The notes under the pieces are model-generated. The model worked only from the letters and a program-made list of their open reading frames with translations. It searched no databases and was not told where the DNA came from. From positions 1-16,593 of the forward strand of contig CAIKVF010000224.1 in NCBI GenBank assembly GCA_903830745.1: DNA of 16,593 nucleotides. The letters run 5' to 3'. A program made the position numbers and the translations under genes. The stretch is from an uncultured Actinomycetes bacterium. GTDB taxonomy: Bacteria; Actinomycetota; Acidimicrobiia; Acidimicrobiales; RAAP-2. Shown piece after piece: positions 16,538 to 16,593 of this stretch; within the stretch, counting starts at the first letter, position 1; each line of letters begins with the position of its first letter.

Positions 16538-16593
16538 GTTAATAATCAGGTCACTCCAAAAATTCTGTGCATGCGGGTGACCGATATGTAGCG
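16538..16593. other. Unassigned right edge, upstream of or within the DUF2156 gene
   Basis: These 56 bases continue the DUF2156 frame without a stop and would encode LHIGHPHAQNFWSDLIINL. The part NFWSDLIINL runs smoothly into the hydrophobic helix and resembles a natural membrane-protein N-terminus. A GGAG (complement of 16554-16557) is present but lies 16 bases before the TTG at 16537, too far for normal use. I cannot recognise a promoter. The stretch is either the 5' part of the gene or its leader. Confidence 0.4.

Noticed and set aside
16546..16572. ATG on the - strand at 16572-16570 as a start for the DUF2156 gene.
   Set aside because: It is in a different frame and meets a stop after eight codons.
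1..16593. CRISPR arrays, tRNA or rRNA genes, insertion sequences, long repeats.
   Set aside because: None was seen. Coding sequence covers essentially the whole window with no repeated units or RNA-gene signatures.

Overview
This window is the greater part of a bacterial respiratory complex I (NADH:quinone oxidoreductase, nuo) operon, followed by two genes that are not part of the core complex. Only broad lineage can be inferred. Base composition looks close to 50% G+C where I counted by eye. NuoC and NuoD are not fused here, NuoD carries an intact GPSHPSTHG motif, and NuoF has a WPPQQTTIC segment before its last cluster cysteine. These remind me of high-GC Gram-positive bacteria (Actinobacteria, perhaps the Acidimicrobiia side, including aquatic members of moderate GC). 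That placement is inference from memory, not a search result.

Positions 1-13414 hold, all on the + strand and in the canonical order, the 3' part of nuoD and complete nuoE, F, G, H, I, J, K, L, M and N. nuoA, B, C and the first codons of nuoD lie off the left edge. The genes are packed wall to wall: junctions are ATGA, TAATG or GTGA overlaps, an 8-base overlap (nuoF/nuoG), or 2-base gaps (nuoK/L and nuoL/M). No internal promoter or terminator is visible. Together they encode the NADH-dehydrogenase module (NuoE, F, G), the connecting quinone-site module (NuoD, I, H) and the proton-pumping membrane arm (NuoJ, K, L, M, N). Every iron-sulfur ligand set that I checked is intact, as are the main antiporter-type Lys/Glu residues, so the complex should be functional.

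Positions 13411-14253 hold an ATP-grasp ligase of unknown substrate. Its GTG start overlaps the nuoN stop by four bases, so it is probably translated as the last cistron of the operon. From 14246 to the right edge, on the - strand, is a large membrane protein with a C-terminal DUF2156/MprF-type aminoacyl-phospholipid synthase domain. It converges on the ATP-grasp gene, and the two 3' ends overlap by 8 bases.

I found no RNA gene, CRISPR array, insertion sequence, phage gene or long repeat. There is no non-coding stretch longer than a few bases, apart from the last 56 bases, where the start of the - strand gene is unresolved. I see no clear sign of a new multi-gene system. The least ordinary parts are the ATP-grasp gene attached to the nuo tail and the unusual N-terminal half of the DUF2156 protein.
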